Under the pieces are notes generated by a model. That model had not been told where the DNA came from. It saw only the letters and a program-made list of their open reading frames with translations, and made no database searches. DNA of 64,000 nucleotides from Faecalicatena absiana (GTDB taxonomy: Bacteria; Bacillota; Bacilli; Lactobacillales; Lactobacillaceae): positions 62,001 to 126,000 of the forward strand of contig JAEDAG010000004.1 of assembly GCA_017309015.1 (NCBI GenBank), given 5' to 3'. Both the position numbers and the translations under genes were made by a program. Position 1 is the stretch's first letter. Each line of letters starts with the position of its first letter. Positions 19,198 to 28,183 of this stretch are shown piece after piece.

Positions 19198-20249
19198 AAC
19201 GCTATCTGATTCTTGAAGACGGCACTTCCTATGTTGGCGATGGGATAGGCGCGCCAATTACGGCTACGGGCGAATTGGCGATCCAAACCAGCAATTTTGG
19301 CTACCAGGAAGTCTTGACTGATCCAGCCAATGCCGGCAAGATTCTGGTGTTCACGACGCCAATGATCGGCAGCAACGGCATCAACGCCGTCGACTACGAA
19401 AGCATTCAGCCCAGCGTGCGCGGGGTGATTGCCAATGACGTGGCCTTGAACATCACCGATAACGACACTTTTCAGTCTTTGGGCGACTTTCTGAAAGAGA
19501 AGGGTGTCCCGGCAATTTTTAACGTCGATACCCGGGCATTGGTGCGCAAGCTGCGCTCCAATGCCAAGCTCAAGGCCTCGATCATGGATACCAATGACGA
19601 GCATGCTTTTGACCAGATCAGGGCTTTGGTGTTGCCTAAGAACAAGACGACCCTGGTCTCCACCAAAAATGCCTATGCCGCGCCAAACGTAGGCAAGACT
19701 TTGGCCATTATCGACCTGGGGCTCAAGCACTCCATGCTGCGGGAATTGTCCCTGCGGCAAGTCAACGCCAACGTTCTGCCATACAATGCCAAGGTACGCG
19801 ACATCAAGAGCCTGCGGCCTGACGGGATCGTGATCTCCAATGGCCCCAGCCTGGCCAAGGAGGTGCTCCCATACTTGCAGCCAATCCTGGACGAATACCT
19901 GGGCCAGCTCCCAATCTTGGGCATCGGCCTGGGCTTTTTGGCTATTTCCGCCTACCTGGATCTGAACCTGGTTGATCTGCCGCGCTACCAGAATGGCAGC
20001 AATTTCCCGGTGATCAGCCAGAAGGAGCCCAGAATCTGGCAAACGTCCATGAACATCGGCCAGCTGGTGCTCCCTGACGATTCCGACGTGCAGGTGGATG
20101 AAGAATTCTATGACCTGCATTCTGACCTGCTGGCCGGCTTTATCTCTGAAAAAAGCAAGCTGGTAGCGGTGGCCTTCAACCCTGAAGGCGCACCGGGAAC
20201 GAGCGATGGCCATGCCATTTTTGATGAATTTCTGAAGCTGGTGAAATAA
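19194..20249 (+). CDS. carA: CarA-like protein (carbamoyl phosphate synthase small subunit) without glutaminase residues
   Basis: The 351-residue full-length CarA architecture is clear: an N-terminal domain with FGYQEVLTDPANAGKIL and FNVDTRALVRKLR, then a class I glutamine amidotransferase domain with AIIDLGLKHSMLREL and ISNGPS. The glutaminase triad is not intact. The nucleophile motif GICLGHQ is GIGLGFL here, so Cys becomes Gly245. The HPE motif reads NPE, so His becomes Asn329, while Glu331 remains. SNGPGDP has become SNGPSLA. The frame is intact and codon use normal. The protein cannot hydrolyse glutamine by the known mechanism. It starts inside rluD and overlaps carB by one base. No PyrR site precedes it. 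Confidence 0.9.
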   Translation: MKRYLILEDGTSYVGDGIGAPITATGELAIQTSNFGYQEVLTDPANAGKILVFTTPMIGSNGINAVDYESIQPSVRGVIANDVALNITDNDTFQSLGDFLKEKGVPAIFNVDTRALVRKLRSNAKLKASIMDTNDEHAFDQIRALVLPKNKTTLVSTKNAYAAPNVGKTLAIIDLGLKHSMLRELSLRQVNANVLPYNAKVRDIKSLRPDGIVISNGPSLAKEVLPYLQPILDEYLGQLPILGIGLGFLAISAYLDLNLVDLPRYQNGSNFPVISQKEPRIWQTSMNIGQLVLPDDSDVQVDEEFYDLHSDLLAGFISEKSKLVAVAFNPEGAPGTSDGHAIFDEFLKLVK

Positions 20250-23200
20250 TGCCCCGTGAAAATGAATTAAACAAGATTTTGATCATCGGCGCAGGCTCAG
20301 CCCTTGCTGGCAACGTGGCCAACACTGACCTGCTGACCAGGTCGGCCATTCAGGCCCTGCTTGAGGATGACATCCAGGTAGTTCTGGTCAATCCAAACCC
20401 GGCCAGCGTCTCAACTGACTCCATGCCAGGCCTTACGGTCTATTTGGAGCCGATGACCCTGGACTTCTTAAAGCGCATCCTGCGCATGGAAGAGCCAGAC
20501 GCCATCATGACTGCCTATGGCTCCCTGACGGCTTTGGACGTCACCAAGAAGCTCTTGGCCGATGGGATCTTGAGCCGGATGCAGATCCGGGTCTTGACCA
20601 TCAATGAAAAAGGAATTGCCATGAACAACCCGCAAAAGCGGGCCAAGTTCCTGGAAGCCAACCATCTGCCGATAGGCCAGTCTTGGTTTTTGGACTCCCT
20701 TGGCTTGAAGAACGATGAGCACCTGGCTGAGCAGCTGGAGAACAAGCTGGACTTTCCAATTCTTCTGACTAAGAAGTACTTCTATGAGCATGACCAGCAC
20801 ATCAGCTTCAAAAGCAGTCAGGACTTGGCCAAGTACCTTTGGCAGGAAAGCCTGGATAAGGACTTTAAGACCACCAGCTACCGGATGACGGAAGACTTGT
20901 CCAACTGGGAAGAAGTCATCGTTGACCTGCTGCGCGATGAGGACGGCAACTTCTGCTTCGTCGGGGCGACTGGGTCGCTTGAGCCGGTTGGCATCGATTC
21001 TGGCGACAGCGTCTTGGTCAAGCCGCTGCTGACTTTGAACAATGACCAGGTCCAGCTGCTCCGGGCAGATGCCCAGAAAATCGCCAATTCCTTGAAGCTG
21101 GTCGGTTTTTTGAGCGTGCACTTTGCCGTTGCCCACCATGGGACGGAAATGACCCGCAAGGTCCTGGCCGTCAAGCCGCGCTTGACCCGAACGGCCGTCT
21201 TTGACCAGAAGAGCAGCCTCTACAGCATTGGCTACGTCCTGGCCAAGATTGCCATCGGCTACCGCTTGAACGAAATTACCGATCCGGCAACCGATCTCTG
21301 CGCGGCAATTGAGCCAGTCTGGGACGCGGTCAGCATCAAGGTGCCATTCTGGTCTTTTGCCAAGACCGGCTACAACCACTACCAATTGGGCAAGCGGATG
21401 CAGTCAACGGGGGAAGCCGTGGGAATTGGCCGCAACTTTGAAAGTGCCTTTTTCAAGGCCTTGATTTCTTCAAATGACCTGGAATTGATGTGGTCGGCTT
21501 TTGTCAGCGAAAGTCAAAAGAGCGAAGACGAGATTCTCAGCGACTTGACCCACCCGACCGAAATGCACGTCATCCAGCTGCTGGCGGCCCTTTATAAGGA
21601 TATCAGCTACCAAAAGCTGTCAAATGCCCTGAATATCCACCCCGTCTATTACCAGAAGCTGAAGTACCTGATCAAGATTGGGCGGGACATCAAGCATGCC
21701 AAGGAGCTGGACCATGACCTCCTGCTGAAGGCCAAGATCCGGGGCTTTTCAAGCGACCTGTTGGCCAAATTGACGGGCATGGACGTCCATGACGTCTACC
21801 CGCTCTTGAAAGAGAAGGGGGTTGTGCCGGCCTTCTCTGCCATTGACGACAGCGCTGGGGTCTACCAGCCGAAAGTGAAGGTCTACTACCAGACCTACGG
21901 GGTGGAAAGCGAGCTTGACTTCAAGCACGAGGAGCAAGGCAAACCGAAGGTCTTGGTGTTGGGGATGCTGCCATTTCAGGTTTCCGTCACCAGCGAGTTT
22001 GACTACATGCTCTTCCATGCCCTGAAGGCCTTAAAGGCGGCTGGCTATGAGACGGTTCTCTTGTCCAACAATGACGAGGCGGCCTCAATGGACTACAGCT
22101 TGGCTGACCGGGTCTACTTTGAGCCGATCAACATGGACAGCATCATCACTATCTGCGAGGAAGAGGGGATCACTGACGTGGTCAGCCAGTTCTCGGGCAA
22201 GCAGGTTTCCGCCCTGCGTCCCGCCTTGCAGAACCACGGCTTCAAGCTGTTTGGCCAGCATGATATTGAAAAGATCATGCCTTTAAGCAGGTTCTTGGAA
22301 AAGCAGGAAGACGTCAACACCGTGCCGCACCTGGCTACGGACCAGTACCAGGCAGTCCTGGACTTTGTCCAGCAGACTGGCTATCCGGTCCTGGTCGGGG
22401 GCTTTCACGACAAGAGCAAGCAAAAGTCGGCCGTCGTCTATGACCTGCCAGCCTTGGAGAAGTACTTTGCTGAAAACCAGGTTGACCAGTTTACGGTTTC
22501 CCAGTTTATTTCCGGCAAAAAGTATGAAATCACGGCCATCACGGATGGCGAATCCGTCACGATCCCGGGGATCGTTGAGCACTTGGAGCAGTCAGGCTCG
22601 CACGCGTCTGATTCCATCGCGGTCTTTGGCCCCCAGTACCTGTCCAAAGAAGAAGCCGAAAAGCTGAAGCAAGAGACGATCAAGGTGGTCAGCCGCTTTA
22701 AGCTGCGGGGAATTTTCAACCTCCACTACCTGGTGACCAGCAACAAGACCTACCTGCTTCAAGTCAAGACTTACGCCGGCCACAACTTGGCCTTTTTGTC
22801 CAAGTCCATGAACAAGGACCTGGTCGAATATGCCGTCAAGGTCTTGTCTGGATGCAAGATCAGCGAGCTGGGCTATCCAAACGAAGTCTGGCCCATGGAC
22901 GAGTTCATCCACGTCAAGATGCCGGTCTTCTCCTACCTCAACTACAGTTCAGACAATACTTTTGACTCAAGGATGAAGTCGTCTGATGCCGTCATGGGCC
23001 GGGACACCCAATTGGCCAAGGCGCTCTATAAGGGCTATGAAGCCAGCGAGCTCCACATTCCCAGCTATGGGACCATCTTCTTCTCCGTCAGCGATGAAGA
23101 GAAGCAGGAGGTGGCCAGCCTGGCCAAGCGCTTTGCCCGCCTGGGCTTCAAGATTACGGCCACGGAAGGGACGGCCAATATTTTAGCGGAAGCTGGGATC

Positions 23201-23440
23201 ACGACGGGGGTGATCGCCAAAATCCAGGAAGGGTCGCGGAATCTGCTGGAAAGAATTCGCAGCCACCGGATCGTGATGGTGGTCAACGTGGTCAACCTGT
23301 CGGACTCGGCTGTTGAAGACTCGATCAAGATCAAAGACCAGGCCTTAAAAACCCACATTCCGGTTTTCTCCAGTCTGGAGACGGTGCAGCTGATTCTTGA
23401 CGTTCTGGAGTCTCTGGCCTTGACGACCCAACCAATTTAA
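20249..23440 (+). CDS. carB: CarB-like protein (carbamoyl phosphate synthase large subunit) with degenerate ATP-grasp sites
   Basis: 1063 residues, normal CarB length and domain order: ATP-grasp half 1 (1-400), oligomerisation domain (400-550), ATP-grasp half 2 (550-930) and MGS allosteric domain (about 935-1063). Both synthetase sites look dead. In half 1 the IEMNPRVSRSSA motif is LAVKPRLTRTAV, so the metal ligands Glu and Asn become Ala307 and Lys309. The Gly loop near 175 is KKYFYEHDQ. In half 2 EVNPRASRT is QVKTYAGHN, so Glu becomes Gln838 and Asn becomes Lys840. Its loop is VGGFHDKSKQKS. By contrast EHLEQSGSHASDS and the MGS domain (LAKRFARLGFKITATEGT) are well kept. No stop or frameshift is present. 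Confidence 0.9.
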   Translation: MPRENELNKILIIGAGSALAGNVANTDLLTRSAIQALLEDDIQVVLVNPNPASVSTDSMPGLTVYLEPMTLDFLKRILRMEEPDAIMTAYGSLTALDVTKKLLADGILSRMQIRVLTINEKGIAMNNPQKRAKFLEANHLPIGQSWFLDSLGLKNDEHLAEQLENKLDFPILLTKKYFYEHDQHISFKSSQDLAKYLWQESLDKDFKTTSYRMTEDLSNWEEVIVDLLRDEDGNFCFVGATGSLEPVGIDSGDSVLVKPLLTLNNDQVQLLRADAQKIANSLKLVGFLSVHFAVAHHGTEMTRKVLAVKPRLTRTAVFDQKSSLYSIGYVLAKIAIGYRLNEITDPATDLCAAIEPVWDAVSIKVPFWSFAKTGYNHYQLGKRMQSTGEAVGIGRNFESAFFKALISSNDLELMWSAFVSESQKSEDEILSDLTHPTEMHVIQLLAALYKDISYQKLSNALNIHPVYYQKLKYLIKIGRDIKHAKELDHDLLLKAKIRGFSSDLLAKLTGMDVHDVYPLLKEKGVVPAFSAIDDSAGVYQPKVKVYYQTYGVESELDFKHEEQGKPKVLVLGMLPFQVSVTSEFDYMLFHALKALKAAGYETVLLSNNDEAASMDYSLADRVYFEPINMDSIITICEEEGITDVVSQFSGKQVSALRPALQNHGFKLFGQHDIEKIMPLSRFLEKQEDVNTVPHLATDQYQAVLDFVQQTGYPVLVGGFHDKSKQKSAVVYDLPALEKYFAENQVDQFTVSQFISGKKYEITAITDGESVTIPGIVEHLEQSGSHASDSIAVFGPQYLSKEEAEKLKQETIKVVSRFKLRGIFNLHYLVTSNKTYLLQVKTYAGHNLAFLSKSMNKDLVEYAVKVLSGCKISELGYPNEVWPMDEFIHVKMPVFSYLNYSSDNTFDSRMKSSDAVMGRDTQLAKALYKGYEASELHIPSYGTIFFSVSDEEKQEVASLAKRFARLGFKITATEGTANILAEAGITTGVIAKIQEGSRNLLERIRSHRIVMVVNVVNLSDSAVEDSIKIKDQALKTHIPVFSSLETVQLILDVLESLALTTQPI

Positions 23441-23546
23441 TCGTATGATAATTATAAATAAAAATATCAGATTATTTTAATCACACTGTTTGATTTCGTT
23501 ATTACCGTTTATATTTTTCCTTGATGATTCAGGAGGACATTGGCTC

Positions 23547-23828
23547 ATGAGAGCAATTTTGACTACCGTTGGACAAGACAAGACCGGAATTATCGCCGGC
23601 GTCAGCACCTTTTTGGCAGAAAGAGGGATCAATATCCTGGACCTGTCACAGACGATCATGAAGGGCTACTTCACGATGATGATGGTTGTCGATGTTGACG
23701 ACAGCGCTGACTTCTCAGCCTTAAGCAGCGACTTGACCGGCCTGGGCAAGAAGATGGGCGTTGAAATCAACATCCGCAACGAAAAGATGTACGCTGCCAT
23801 GCATGAATTGAGTGGAGGTCTGGACTAA
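23547..23828 (+). CDS. ACT domain protein (UPF0237)
   Basis: A 93-residue single ACT domain ([20 protein letters not shown], ending in an amphipathic [12 protein letters not shown] helix). These are small amino-acid-sensing or regulatory proteins; this subgroup is nearly always paired with the DUF711 gene that follows, as here. AGGAGG at 23531-23536 fixes ATG 23547. The TAATG overlap with the next gene implies translational coupling. Specific ligand unknown. Confidence 0.9.
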   Translation: MRAILTTVGQDKTGIIAGVSTFLAERGINILDLSQTIMKGYFTMMMVVDVDDSADFSALSSDLTGLGKKMGVEINIRNEKMYAAMHELSGGLD

Positions 23829-25171
23829 TGGACATTCGCCGCATTATGGAAACGGTCAATATGATCGACAATGAAAACCTCGACTTGCGGACGACCACGA
23901 TGGGGATTTCCTTGCTTGACTGTATTGACAGCGACAGCGACCACGCCTGCCAAAAGATTTATGACAAGATTACGTCCAAGGCGGAGAACCTGGTCAAGGT
24001 AGCCAAGGATCTGGAAACCGAATACGGAATCCCGATCGCCAACAAGCGGATCACGGTCACGCCGATTGCCTTGATTGCCGCGGCTTCAGGCGACAAGGAC
24101 TACGTCAAGTATGCCATTACCTTGGACAAGGCGGCCAAGGCCGTTGGCGTGGACCTGATCGGCGGCTTTTCCGCCTTGGTGCACAAGGGCTACCAAAGCG
24201 GGGACCGGGTCTTGATCGAATCCATTCCCCAAGCCTTAGCTGAGACTGAGCGCGTCTGTGCCAGCGTTAACGTCGGCTCTACCAGAAGCGGGATCAACAT
24301 GGATGCCGTTGCCCAAATGGGCGACATCGTCATTCAAAATGAAAAGATCAACCCTCTGCAAAACGGCAACCTGGTCATCTTCTGCAACGCCGTTGAAGAC
24401 AACCCGTTCATGGCCGGTGGCTTCCACGGGGTAGGGGAAGCAGACGTGGCTTTGAACGTCGGCGTCTCCGGCCCTGGCGTGGTCAAGACGGCTTTGGAAA
24501 AGGTCCGCGGGGAATCAATGGACGTGGTGGCCGAGACTATCAAGCAGACTGCCTTCAAGGTGACCAGAATGGGGCAATTGGTGGGCCAGGAAGCTTCCAA
24601 GCGTCTGGGCGTTGACTTTGGGATCGTGGACTTGTCACTGGCGCCAACGCCAGCGCAAGGCGACTCAGTTGCCAACATTCTGGAAGAGATTGGCTTGGAA
24701 TCAGTCGGGACCCATGGCACCACGGCGGCTTTGGCCATGCTGAACGACGCCGTCAAGAAGGGCGGCATTATGGCCTGCTCTCACGTTGGCGGCTTGTCCG
24801 GCGCCTTCATTCCAGAATCAGAAGATGCCGGCATGATCGCGGCGGCTGAAAAGGGCATCCTGACGGTTGACAAGCTGGAAGCCATGACGGCCGTCTGCTC
24901 TGTTGGCCTGGACATGATTGCCGTGCCAGGGGACACCCCAAGCGAGACGATCAGTGCCATGATTGCCGATGAGGCAGCGATCGGGATGATCAACAACAAG
25001 ACCACTGCCGTCCGGGTCATTCCGGTCCCGGGCAAGGACGTGGGCGACTCCATCGAATTTGGCGGCCTCTTTGGCTACGCGCCAATCATGCCGGTGCACA
25101 AGGAATCAAGCGCTAAGATGATCCACCGCGGCGGCCGGATTCCTGCCCCAGTTCACAGCTTCAAGAACTAG
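23828..25171 (+). CDS. DUF711 / PFL family protein (UPF0210)
   Basis: A 447-residue member of the UPF0210/DUF711 family, distantly related to glycyl-radical (PFL-like) barrels but without a catalytic role established. Visible features are the [20 protein letters not shown] start region, [21 protein letters not shown] and [19 protein letters not shown]. It forms an operon with the ACT gene and ends at a strong terminator. Function unknown; the fixed ACT partnership suggests control by a small metabolite. Confidence 0.92.
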   Translation: MDIRRIMETVNMIDNENLDLRTTTMGISLLDCIDSDSDHACQKIYDKITSKAENLVKVAKDLETEYGIPIANKRITVTPIALIAAASGDKDYVKYAITLDKAAKAVGVDLIGGFSALVHKGYQSGDRVLIESIPQALAETERVCASVNVGSTRSGINMDAVAQMGDIVIQNEKINPLQNGNLVIFCNAVEDNPFMAGGFHGVGEADVALNVGVSGPGVVKTALEKVRGESMDVVAETIKQTAFKVTRMGQLVGQEASKRLGVDFGIVDLSLAPTPAQGDSVANILEEIGLESVGTHGTTAALAMLNDAVKKGGIMACSHVGGLSGAFIPESEDAGMIAAAEKGILTVDKLEAMTAVCSVGLDMIAVPGDTPSETISAMIADEAAIGMINNKTTAVRVIPVPGKDVGDSIEFGGLFGYAPIMPVHKESSAKMIHRGGRIPAPVHSFKN

Positions 25172-25200
25172 GAGCGCTAACCGCTAGCTAAAGAGTGAAC

Positions 25201-25236
25201 AAAAACGTCACTGAGCTTTGCTCAGTGACGTTTTTG
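25201..25236. terminator. Bidirectional terminator
   Basis: AAAAACGTCACTGAGC / GCTCAGTGACGTTTTT, a 16-bp perfect stem with a TTT loop, serves the convergent DUF711 gene and rqcH. Confidence 0.93.
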
Positions 25237-25253
25237 CATGCAATGCTTTTGTT

Positions 25254-26948
25254 TTAGTCTTTCGCTTTCTTAGCCAGGATCGCTTCTTCATCGGGCGTGA
25301 CTTCAATTGAGTTCTGCCCGGTGTAGATGACGAAGCCAGGCTTGGCGCCATTTGGCTTCTTGATCCGCTTGACCTGAATATAGTCGACTTGGACGTGGGA
25401 GCCATGTCTGGCCTTGGAGAAGTAAGCGGCGATTTCGGCTGCTTCCTTGATGTCTTGCTCAGTCGGCTGGCTGTCTTGCAGGATCACGTGGGAGCCAGGG
25501 ATGTTCTTGACGTGGAACCAGTAGTCGCGCTTGTCGGCCTTCTTTAAAGTCAGCCAGTCGTTTTGCAGGTTGTTCTTGCCCACCAGCAGCTGCTTGCCAT
25601 CGGACAGGGTGAACTTGGCCAAATTTTTTTCGCTGATCTTGCGCCGGCGCTGCTTTCTTTGCGTTTGCTTGAGATAGCCTTGGGCGACCAGCTCATCCTT
25701 GATTTGGTCAATGTCCTGGGGATCGGCGTTGTCGATTTCCGTCTGTACGGAATCCAGATAGCGCAGGCTGTCTTCAGAAATGGCGATCTGCTCTTGCACG
25801 TGCTTGATGGAGTCACGCATCTTCTTGTAGCGCTTGAAGTATTTCTGGGCGTTCTTTTGCGGCGGCAAGGCAGGATCAAGCTTGATCGTCATTGGCGAGT
25901 TGTTTTCATAATAGTTTGGCAGGTCGATCTTGGTCATCCCCGGCTTGACTTGATTCAAGTAGGCCGTCAGCAGCTCCCCGCTGATTCTGAGGTTTTCCGA
26001 ATTTTCAGCGGCGGCCAGCTGCTTGTTTAGCTTGCCAATCTTTTTGCTCAGCTTCTTGCGCTCGTTGCTGACGACGCGCTCAATTTGCTGGGAGCGCTGC
26101 TTGACCCAGTCCCGGTTGGCCTGGTAGGCGTAGAAATCATCCAGAGCCTCGTTGAGCTGGCTGGCAGAGCTCTCCTTGGTCATTTCCAAGTGGTAGGGAA
26201 GGTAGGGGTAGATGCGGCGCTTGTGGCGCGGAGTAAGGAGGACGAAAGCCCGGGGAGATTCAAACTGCTGGTAGAAGATCTTCAAGGAGCCATAGGAAAA
26301 GTCGTCTTCCAGGTAACCGGTCAGTTCTTTGCGGTCATCGCCGTCCAGTCCATCCATCTGCTTGGCAAAGTCGGCTGGGTCCGGGTACTTTTGCTTGAGC
26401 TGCTTAAAAGCAGCTTCGCTGAGCTGAAAGCCATTGACGCCAGGATTGAGCGGCGGCAGCTCATACTTGGCCTTGGGCAGAAGGAGGCGGACCCGGTTTT
26501 CGTCAGGGTTGATCCGCTTGAGCAGGTCGATGATCTTGCCATCCTGATTGTTGTAAAGAATGACGTTTGAGTGGCGGCCCATCAGCTCAACTGACAGGAC
26601 CAGCTGCATCTCATCCCCCAGCTCATTGCGGCCAGAGAAGGAGAAGTTGATGATCCGGCTTAAGCCGACCTGCTCGATGCCTTGCAGGACTGACCCTTCT
26701 AGGTACTTGCGCAGGACCATGACAAAGAGGGGAGCCACATCGGGGTTGGAGAAAGCTTCCTTAGTCAGGTAGACGCGTGGATACTCAGGGTTAGCAGAGA
26801 TCAAGAGCTGACGGTTCTTGCGGTCTTTTCTGAAGACCAGAACCACATCGTTGTTGAAGGGCTGGTAAATCTTGGACAGGCGTCCGTCAATAATCTGGGG
26901 CGTCAGTTCTTTGAGCAGACTGTGGATAAATAAGCCATCAAAAGCCAT
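25254..26948 (-). CDS. rqcH: NFACT protein RqcH (FbpA-like ribosome quality control factor)
   Basis: A 564-residue NFACT family protein: NFACT-N domain (MAFDGLFIHSLLKEL, then SANPEYPRVYLT), HhH-like part, long coiled coil (about 270-430) and C-terminal NFACT-R/DUF814 domain (WFHVKNIPGSHVIL). In Bacillus RqcH adds C-terminal alanine tails to nascent chains on obstructed 50S subunits. Older annotation calls it fibronectin-binding protein. ATG 26948 follows GAGGTGA. The gene stands alone, facing the DUF711 terminator. Confidence 0.92.
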   Translation of the reverse strand: MAFDGLFIHSLLKELTPQIIDGRLSKIYQPFNNDVVLVFRKDRKNRQLLISANPEYPRVYLTKEAFSNPDVAPLFVMVLRKYLEGSVLQGIEQVGLSRIINFSFSGRNELGDEMQLVLSVELMGRHSNVILYNNQDGKIIDLLKRINPDENRVRLLLPKAKYELPPLNPGVNGFQLSEAAFKQLKQKYPDPADFAKQMDGLDGDDRKELTGYLEDDFSYGSLKIFYQQFESPRAFVLLTPRHKRRIYPYLPYHLEMTKESSASQLNEALDDFYAYQANRDWVKQRSQQIERVVSNERKKLSKKIGKLNKQLAAAENSENLRISGELLTAYLNQVKPGMTKIDLPNYYENNSPMTIKLDPALPPQKNAQKYFKRYKKMRDSIKHVQEQIAISEDSLRYLDSVQTEIDNADPQDIDQIKDELVAQGYLKQTQRKQRRRKISEKNLAKFTLSDGKQLLVGKNNLQNDWLTLKKADKRDYWFHVKNIPGSHVILQDSQPTEQDIKEAAEIAAYFSKARHGSHVQVDYIQVKRIKKPNGAKPGFVIYTGQNSIEVTPDEEAILAKKAKD

Positions 26949-27223
26949 CAAATCACCTCATAATAATTCATAAACATGCTTGAGTTGCCAATTTGCTGAG
27001 AAAAAGCAGTTTAAAGCGCATTTTTTGCAATCAAATATTAATTTTAGCAAAAGGGGACTTTTAAGTCCACTTTCGCGCCCCTTGATGCCTGCGGCTAGCA
27101 GCCATATCATAGCCGCGGCCACAATAACTGTAAAAAGCAGGCTATAGATACATATCGCGTGTGTTGCTGGACAATTTTTTATGCTATAATCATCTTACGA
27201 AACTACGTACGGAAGGATTAGCA
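26949..27223. other. Intergenic region rqcH-degV
   Basis: It holds the rqcH ribosome binding site, a nested inverted repeat (AAAAGGGG ... CCCCTT enclosing GGACTTTTAAGTCC, about 27049-27083) and the degV promoter. On the minus strand a hydrophobic frame (TVIVAAAMIWLLAAG) runs through about 27050-27150, but without a start codon plus ribosome binding site, so I do not call a gene. Confidence 0.5.
27164..27190 (+). promoter_or_regulatory. Extended -10 promoter of degV
   Basis: TGCTATAAT (TATAAT at 27185-27190) forms an extended -10 box. TTGCTG at 27164 is a weak -35 at 15 bp. Confidence 0.65.
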
Positions 27224-28105
27224 ATGAAAATCGCATTAGTCACTGACAGCACCGCAAACTTGACCAAAGAAGAGGCCGCGGAAAACAATATTAAGGTAAT
27301 TCCAATTCCAATCTACATCGACGGCAAGGAATACCTGGAAGGCGTTGACATTACGCCGGAACAGCTTTTTGAATCGCAAAGAAACGGTGCTGGCTTCCCA
27401 TCAACTTCACAGCCAAAGATGGGGGATTTGATCAGCACTTTTGACCAGCTGCATGCTGAAGGCTATGAAGCGATCATCTACATCTGCCTGTCCAGCGGGA
27501 TTTCCGGCTCATACAGCACTTTGATGGGAATCAAGCAAAGCAACCCTGAATACAACCTGTACCCTGTTGACTCACAGATCACTATCCGCCTGCAAGGCTA
27601 TCAGGTCTTGGCAGCTGCCAAGATGATCGCGAAGGGGACCTACACCCCAGAGGAGATCGTGGCCAAATTGGCGGAAATCCGTTCAACGATCGATGAGCTC
27701 TTCATCGTCGACGACTTGAACAACTTGAGCCGGGGCGGACGCTTGAGCAACGCCAGTGCCTTCATTGGCTCCTTGCTCAACATCAAGCCGCTGCTGACCT
27801 TCAACGATGAAGCCAAGATCGTGGCTTATGACAAGGTGCGGTCAATGAAGCGGGCGGTCAAGAAGATCGAACAGGAAGCCTTGACCAAGATCAAGGCCCT
27901 GGACATTTCAGAAGACAAGCTGCGGATCTTGATCATCCAATCCAACGACGCCGCGCAAGCCCAGGAGGTCACCGACTTCTTCAAGGCTGAAGTGCCAAAC
28001 GCCGTCTTTGAAACTGATGAATTCAGCCCGGTAATCGCGACCTACTTGGGTGAAAAGGCAATCGGGATCACTTGGATGATCGACGTTGACCAACTGGAAT
28101 TCTAG
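27224..28105 (+). CDS. DegV family fatty-acid-binding protein
   Basis: A 293-residue DegV protein (EDD fold). The N-terminal MKIALVTDSTANL and the SSGISGSYSTL and NNLSRGGRLS signatures are those of DegV/FakB proteins. Those proteins bind a fatty acid and present it to the kinase FakA for phosphorylation. GGAAGGA fixes ATG 27224; the frame is open upstream but without a site. Which fatty acid it prefers cannot be read from the sequence. Confidence 0.92.
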   Translation: MKIALVTDSTANLTKEEAAENNIKVIPIPIYIDGKEYLEGVDITPEQLFESQRNGAGFPSTSQPKMGDLISTFDQLHAEGYEAIIYICLSSGISGSYSTLMGIKQSNPEYNLYPVDSQITIRLQGYQVLAAAKMIAKGTYTPEEIVAKLAEIRSTIDELFIVDDLNNLSRGGRLSNASAFIGSLLNIKPLLTFNDEAKIVAYDKVRSMKRAVKKIEQEALTKIKALDISEDKLRILIIQSNDAAQAQEVTDFFKAEVPNAVFETDEFSPVIATYLGEKAIGITWMIDVDQLEF

Positions 28106-28128
28106 TTCAAGTCAGCTTATGCAAAAAC

Positions 28129-28165
28129 AAAAAGCCTCAGATTCTTAGTGAATCTGAGGCTTTTT
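28129..28165. terminator. Bidirectional terminator degV/serA
   Basis: AAAAAGCCTCAGATTC / GAATCTGAGGCTTTTT with a short loop lies between the convergent degV and serA. Confidence 0.93.
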
Positions 28166-28183
28166 GCTTGATGCTGAATTTGC

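Noticed and set aside
19005..20213. 402-codon open frame on the minus strand, opposite carA
   Set aside because: It is antisense to a strongly supported gene, has no ribosome binding site and shows no protein signature. GC-rich third positions create such shadow frames throughout the window.
20468..21385. 305-codon open frame opposite carB
   Set aside because: Same reason: shadow of a coding frame, low-information composition.
27050..27160. Small hydrophobic protein gene upstream of rqcH on the minus strand
   Set aside because: The frame reads like a transmembrane segment but has no usable start codon with a ribosome binding site.
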